Positions 61,585 to 64,000 of a DNA stretch of 64,000 bases are shown piece by piece; position 1 is the stretch's first letter, and every line of letters begins with the position of its first letter. The notes beneath the pieces are model-generated. The model searched no databases, was not told where the DNA came from, and saw only the letters and a program-made list of their open reading frames with translations. This DNA is from Streptomyces griseocarneus. Its GTDB lineage: Bacteria; Actinomycetota; Actinomycetes; Streptomycetales; Streptomycetaceae. Where the stretch lies: the NCBI GenBank assembly GCA_003674045.1, contig PENC01000003.1, positions 124,001-188,000 of the forward strand, written 5' to 3'. The position numbers and the translations under genes were made by a program.

Positions 61585-62570
61585 GGCGGCACCGAGCCGA
61601 GCCGGGCGACGTCGTCGCTGTAGGCGGCGGCCGTCGTGGAACAGCCGCTGCACAGCCGGGGACCGTGGTCGCGGAAGAAGCCGGCGTGCTCGCGGAACAC
61701 CGGGGTGTCGAGCCGGATCACCCCGTCCTCGCGCAGCGGCGCGCCGCTCGGTCCGTCGTCGCCGTCCCGGTGGGGGATGCAGCTGCACGCGTACATCCGC
61801 CCGTGCTTCCCGTCGACATAGATCACGTCGTCCACGACGTGGCACAGGGGCCGGGAGGCGCGCGGGGGCTGGGAGCGGGAGAAGTAGCGCTCCTGCTCCT
61901 CGGGCGTGTCCCCGTAGAACCGCTTGCCCATGGGGACCAGGGTCCGGCGCGGGTCGGCGCTGTAGAGGCCGTCGCACACCTCGCGCACATGGCCGGGGTC
62001 GGGGTAGGTGATGGTGCGGTCCAGCTTCAGCGCGGAGAGCTCCCACTGCTGGACGCCCGCCTCGGTCAGCACCTGTTGCAGCCGTGGCATCTCCAGGTAA
62101 TTGTGCGGCCCCACCACGGTGTTGACCCGGGGCAGGACGCCGAGCCGGGTGGCGGCGCGCAGGCCGCGCAGCCCGTTGTCGAACATGCCGGGCGAGCGCC
62201 GGTAGACGTCGTGGGTCTCGGCGGAGGCCCCGTCGAGGCTCACGATCACCTGGGCCAGCCCCGCCGCGGCCAGCCGCTCGGCCAGCTTCGGCAGCAGTGC
62301 CCCGTTGGTGATGAGCGACATCCTCATCCCGGCGTCCGCGCCGAGGCGGACCAGTTCCACGACGTCCCGGTGCAGGAGCGGCTCGCCGCCGGTGAACCGT
62401 ACATAACCCACGCCCGCTGCACGGGCCTTGGGGAGTAGCTCGGCGAAGTCCTCGGGGGAGAAGCGGAAGGTGTCGCGGGAGAGGGCGAACTCGCACATGA
62501 AACAGTCGGCGTTGCAGGCTTCCAGAATCCTGAGGAAGAGATAGCGGTGGCGTTCGCGCATGAAGGACAT
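61572..62570 (-). CDS. Radical SAM enzyme, cytosylglucuronate decarboxylase-like (BlsE/MilG)
   Basis: 332 residues. CxxxCxxC as CNADCFMC (residues 19-26), FTGGEPLLHRDVVELV and ITNGALLPKLAERL are the radical SAM core; C-terminal Cys (ACSCIPH; LCSGC) suggest an auxiliary cluster. The N-terminal sequence around CNADCFMCEFALSRDTF is what I remember of BlsE/MilG, which decarboxylate and dehydrate cytosylglucuronic acid. Start ATG 62570 or 62561; ribosome binding site weak. Confidence 0.72.
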   Translation of the reverse strand: MSFMRERHRYLFLRILEACNADCFMCEFALSRDTFRFSPEDFAELLPKARAAGVGYVRFTGGEPLLHRDVVELVRLGADAGMRMSLITNGALLPKLAERLAAAGLAQVIVSLDGASAETHDVYRRSPGMFDNGLRGLRAATRLGVLPRVNTVVGPHNYLEMPRLQQVLTEAGVQQWELSALKLDRTITYPDPGHVREVCDGLYSADPRRTLVPMGKRFYGDTPEEQERYFSRSQPPRASRPLCHVVDDVIYVDGKHGRMYACSCIPHRDGDDGPSGAPLREDGVIRLDTPVFREHAGFFRDHGPRLCSGCSTTAAAYSDDVARLGSVPPWRY

Positions 62571-62671
62571 GAAGGAGGGGGCCTTCCGGGCCGTTCAGGG
62601 GTTCATGGGGTTCTGGGGCTCACGCGGGTTGATGAGGGGCACGGGGCCCACGGGAAGGAAAGGAACGGGGG

Positions 62672-63901
62672 TCAGGCGGGCGCCGTCGCCCGCCGGAGTA
62701 TGGCGAGCAGCTCGTCGGCGACCTGGGCCGCGCCGCCGGTACCGACGGCGGTGGTGAGCCCTCCCCAGCCGGCCCCGTCGGCGGAGCGCCGCAAGGCGGC
62801 CACGACGCCCTCGCCGAGGGCGTCGGAGGTCCGCCGGGCGCGGGGCGGTGCCCCGGCGGCCGCGGCGATTCCACCGTAGATCCGTTCCAGGACGCGGTCC
62901 TCGCCCTGCCCCCGCAGAGCGAGCACCTCGTCCTCGGTGAAGACGTCCTCCGGCCATGTCACGCGGAGCCCGGGGCCGACCGCGGCGCCGTGCATACGGG
63001 CGTTGAGGATCTGACTGAGGTTCTGGGGCGGCAGGCAGACAGTGGGGACGCCGAGGCCGCCCGCTTCCAGGAGGGTGGTGAGGCCGGGTGAGGCGACGAG
63101 GACGTCGCAGGTGCGGAGCCGGTCGAGGAAGTCGCCGTGCGCGAGCGGGCCCGCCGTGGTGTGCCGTGGGGCGGCCGACCGGCTTCTGCCGAGGAACCGC
63201 GCGGCCATGTCCTCCGGCAGGTTGCCTGCCACGTGTGCTTCCTCGACGCCGTACGCGGCGAGCGCGGCGAGCGCGGCGGGCACGACAAGGCGCGGATAGG
63301 CGGTCCAGTCCGCGAGCCGAGGAGCCCGTAGTCCGCCGAGGCTCACGAGAGCCGTACGGTACGGCTTGCCGGGCTCGGCCGGGGGCCTGCCGCCGTGACG
63401 CGTGCGGCCGTCGACGACCGCCTCGACCCAGTGCAGGGCCCGGACGTGGCCCAGTACGCCGTGGGACCCGCTCGGGGGAGCGGCGTACCGCTGGGCACAG
63501 TAGGCCGTCGCCTCCAGCGGCAGGGCGGGAAGGTCCGCCTCGGACCACAGGAAGGGCAGGCTGTCGACGAACACGCAGGGCACACCGGCCGCCTCCAGCG
63601 CCTTCGTCACGACACCGTCGAGGACCACCACCGCGGCGCGGACGTCCCACGTGCGGGCGATCTCCCCTACGGTCAGGGCGACTTCGTCGGCCGCGTCCGG
63701 CAGGTCGTACCAGCGCTCGACGGGATGCCCGGCCAGCGGGGAACGGCCGATCCCGGAGGCGAGCCCGACGAACCGCAGCGGCACGGACGCCCGCTCACGC
63801 AGGGCCGACAGCACGGCACTCAGCTTCCCCGCGCTGCCCCAGCCGAACTCCACCCCCGCGACGGCTACGGTCACGGACGGAGAGGTGAGGACAGCACGCA
63901 T
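62672..63901 (-). CDS. Cytosylglucuronate-synthase-like glycosyltransferase (BlsD/MilC)
   Basis: 409 residues, GT-B fold. Starts MRAVLTSPSVTVAVAGVEFGWGSAGKLSAV and contains RTALVSLGGLRAP and the C-terminal donor-site segment CDVLVASPGLTTLLEAGGLGVPTVCLPP, as in MurG-type transferases. Enzymes of this group couple UDP-glucuronate to cytosine. The identification as CGA synthase rests on remembered annotations, supported by the adjacent radical SAM and aminomutase genes. First gene visible; the region to base 64000 may hold its promoter. Confidence 0.72.
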   Translation of the reverse strand: MRAVLTSPSVTVAVAGVEFGWGSAGKLSAVLSALRERASVPLRFVGLASGIGRSPLAGHPVERWYDLPDAADEVALTVGEIARTWDVRAAVVVLDGVVTKALEAAGVPCVFVDSLPFLWSEADLPALPLEATAYCAQRYAAPPSGSHGVLGHVRALHWVEAVVDGRTRHGGRPPAEPGKPYRTALVSLGGLRAPRLADWTAYPRLVVPAALAALAAYGVEEAHVAGNLPEDMAARFLGRSRSAAPRHTTAGPLAHGDFLDRLRTCDVLVASPGLTTLLEAGGLGVPTVCLPPQNLSQILNARMHGAAVGPGLRVTWPEDVFTEDEVLALRGQGEDRVLERIYGGIAAAAGAPPRARRTSDALGEGVVAALRRSADGAGWGGLTTAVGTGGAAQVADELLAILRRATAPA

Positions 63902-64000
63902 GGAACGGGCCTCGACTTCCTGGACTTCCGGGGATCACGGGCCGGGGTGTCGCCTGCCAGAGTTTCACCCGGATGGCCGCGCCGCACAAGGTGTGTATCG
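63902..64000. other. Right edge, probable promoter region
   Basis: 99 nt upstream of the CGA-synthase-like gene with no coding signal. The cluster presumably continues beyond the edge; a cytosine-releasing CMP hydrolase would be expected there if it is blasticidin-like. Confidence 0.4.

Noticed and set aside
1..64000. tRNA, rRNA or other structured RNA genes
   Set aside because: Scanning the intergenic gaps by eye showed no cloverleaf with a TTC loop or rRNA segment; short RNAs could still be missed.

Overview
The window is high-GC actinobacterial DNA, almost certainly Streptomyces: GTG/TTG starts are common, ATGA/GTGA stop-start overlaps are frequent, and it carries a Zur-controlled C-minus L32 and many secreted actinomycete hydrolases and inhibitors. 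It holds parts of two secondary-metabolite clusters, one cut at each end, and a small zinc-responsive locus between them that looks like a metallophore system.

Left end (1-13039, all minus strand): a thiopeptide (thiazolyl peptide) cluster in the order precursor, glutamylating dehydratase, elimination protein, pyridine synthase, azoline dehydrogenase, RRE/ocin-ThiF-like partner, YcaO cyclodehydratase (cut at base 1). This is the order of thiomuracin tbtA-G. The precursor (9442-9612) is too short to stand out; its core STNCFCYICCSCSSN is a thiomuracin core with Cys2 replaced by Thr, which I associate with the EF-Tu inhibitor GE37468. Upstream on the same strand are a HEAT-repeat protein, a two-gene ABC exporter and a PadR regulator. 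A 313-bp inverted-repeat element (13166-13478) and a truncated gene end (13754-13849) mark the probable edge of this region.

Middle (13.9-53 kb): mixed chromosomal genes. Notable are a second, N-terminally truncated threonyl-tRNA synthetase behind a Thr-codon leader peptide and a strong attenuator hairpin (16625-18007), and a ClpC ATPase. At 20.9-28.1 kb a FecBCD-type ABC importer, a DUF364 protein, a PduX-like GHMP kinase, a cysteine-synthase-fold PLP enzyme and a divergent MFS exporter surround one Zur box (26780-26794). A second Zur box (47704-47718) precedes a zinc-free L32 and a COG0523 GTPase. Also here are a three-gene operon with two peptidase-inhibitor-like secreted proteins, an EF-Tu domain III-like protein, a SUKH (SMI1/KNR4) gene followed by a secreted toxin-like protein, a divergent barwin-like/GH19 chitinase pair, a SpoIIE-type phosphatase, and an MHS permease with anhydro-MurNAc kinase.

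Right end (53066 to beyond 64000, all minus strand): nine co-directional genes that look like the part of a blasticidin S/mildiomycin-type nucleoside cluster: a cytosylglucuronic-acid-synthase-like glycosyltransferase, a radical SAM enzyme, a second glycosyltransferase-like protein, a lysine/arginine 2,3-aminomutase-family enzyme, a DegT aminotransferase, an ATP-grasp ligase, an MFS exporter, a CHAT-protease/zinc-ribbon protein and a guanidino-methyltransferase-like protein. The enzymes supplying cytosine would lie beyond the right edge.

All functions are inferred from reading the sequence; no searches were run.
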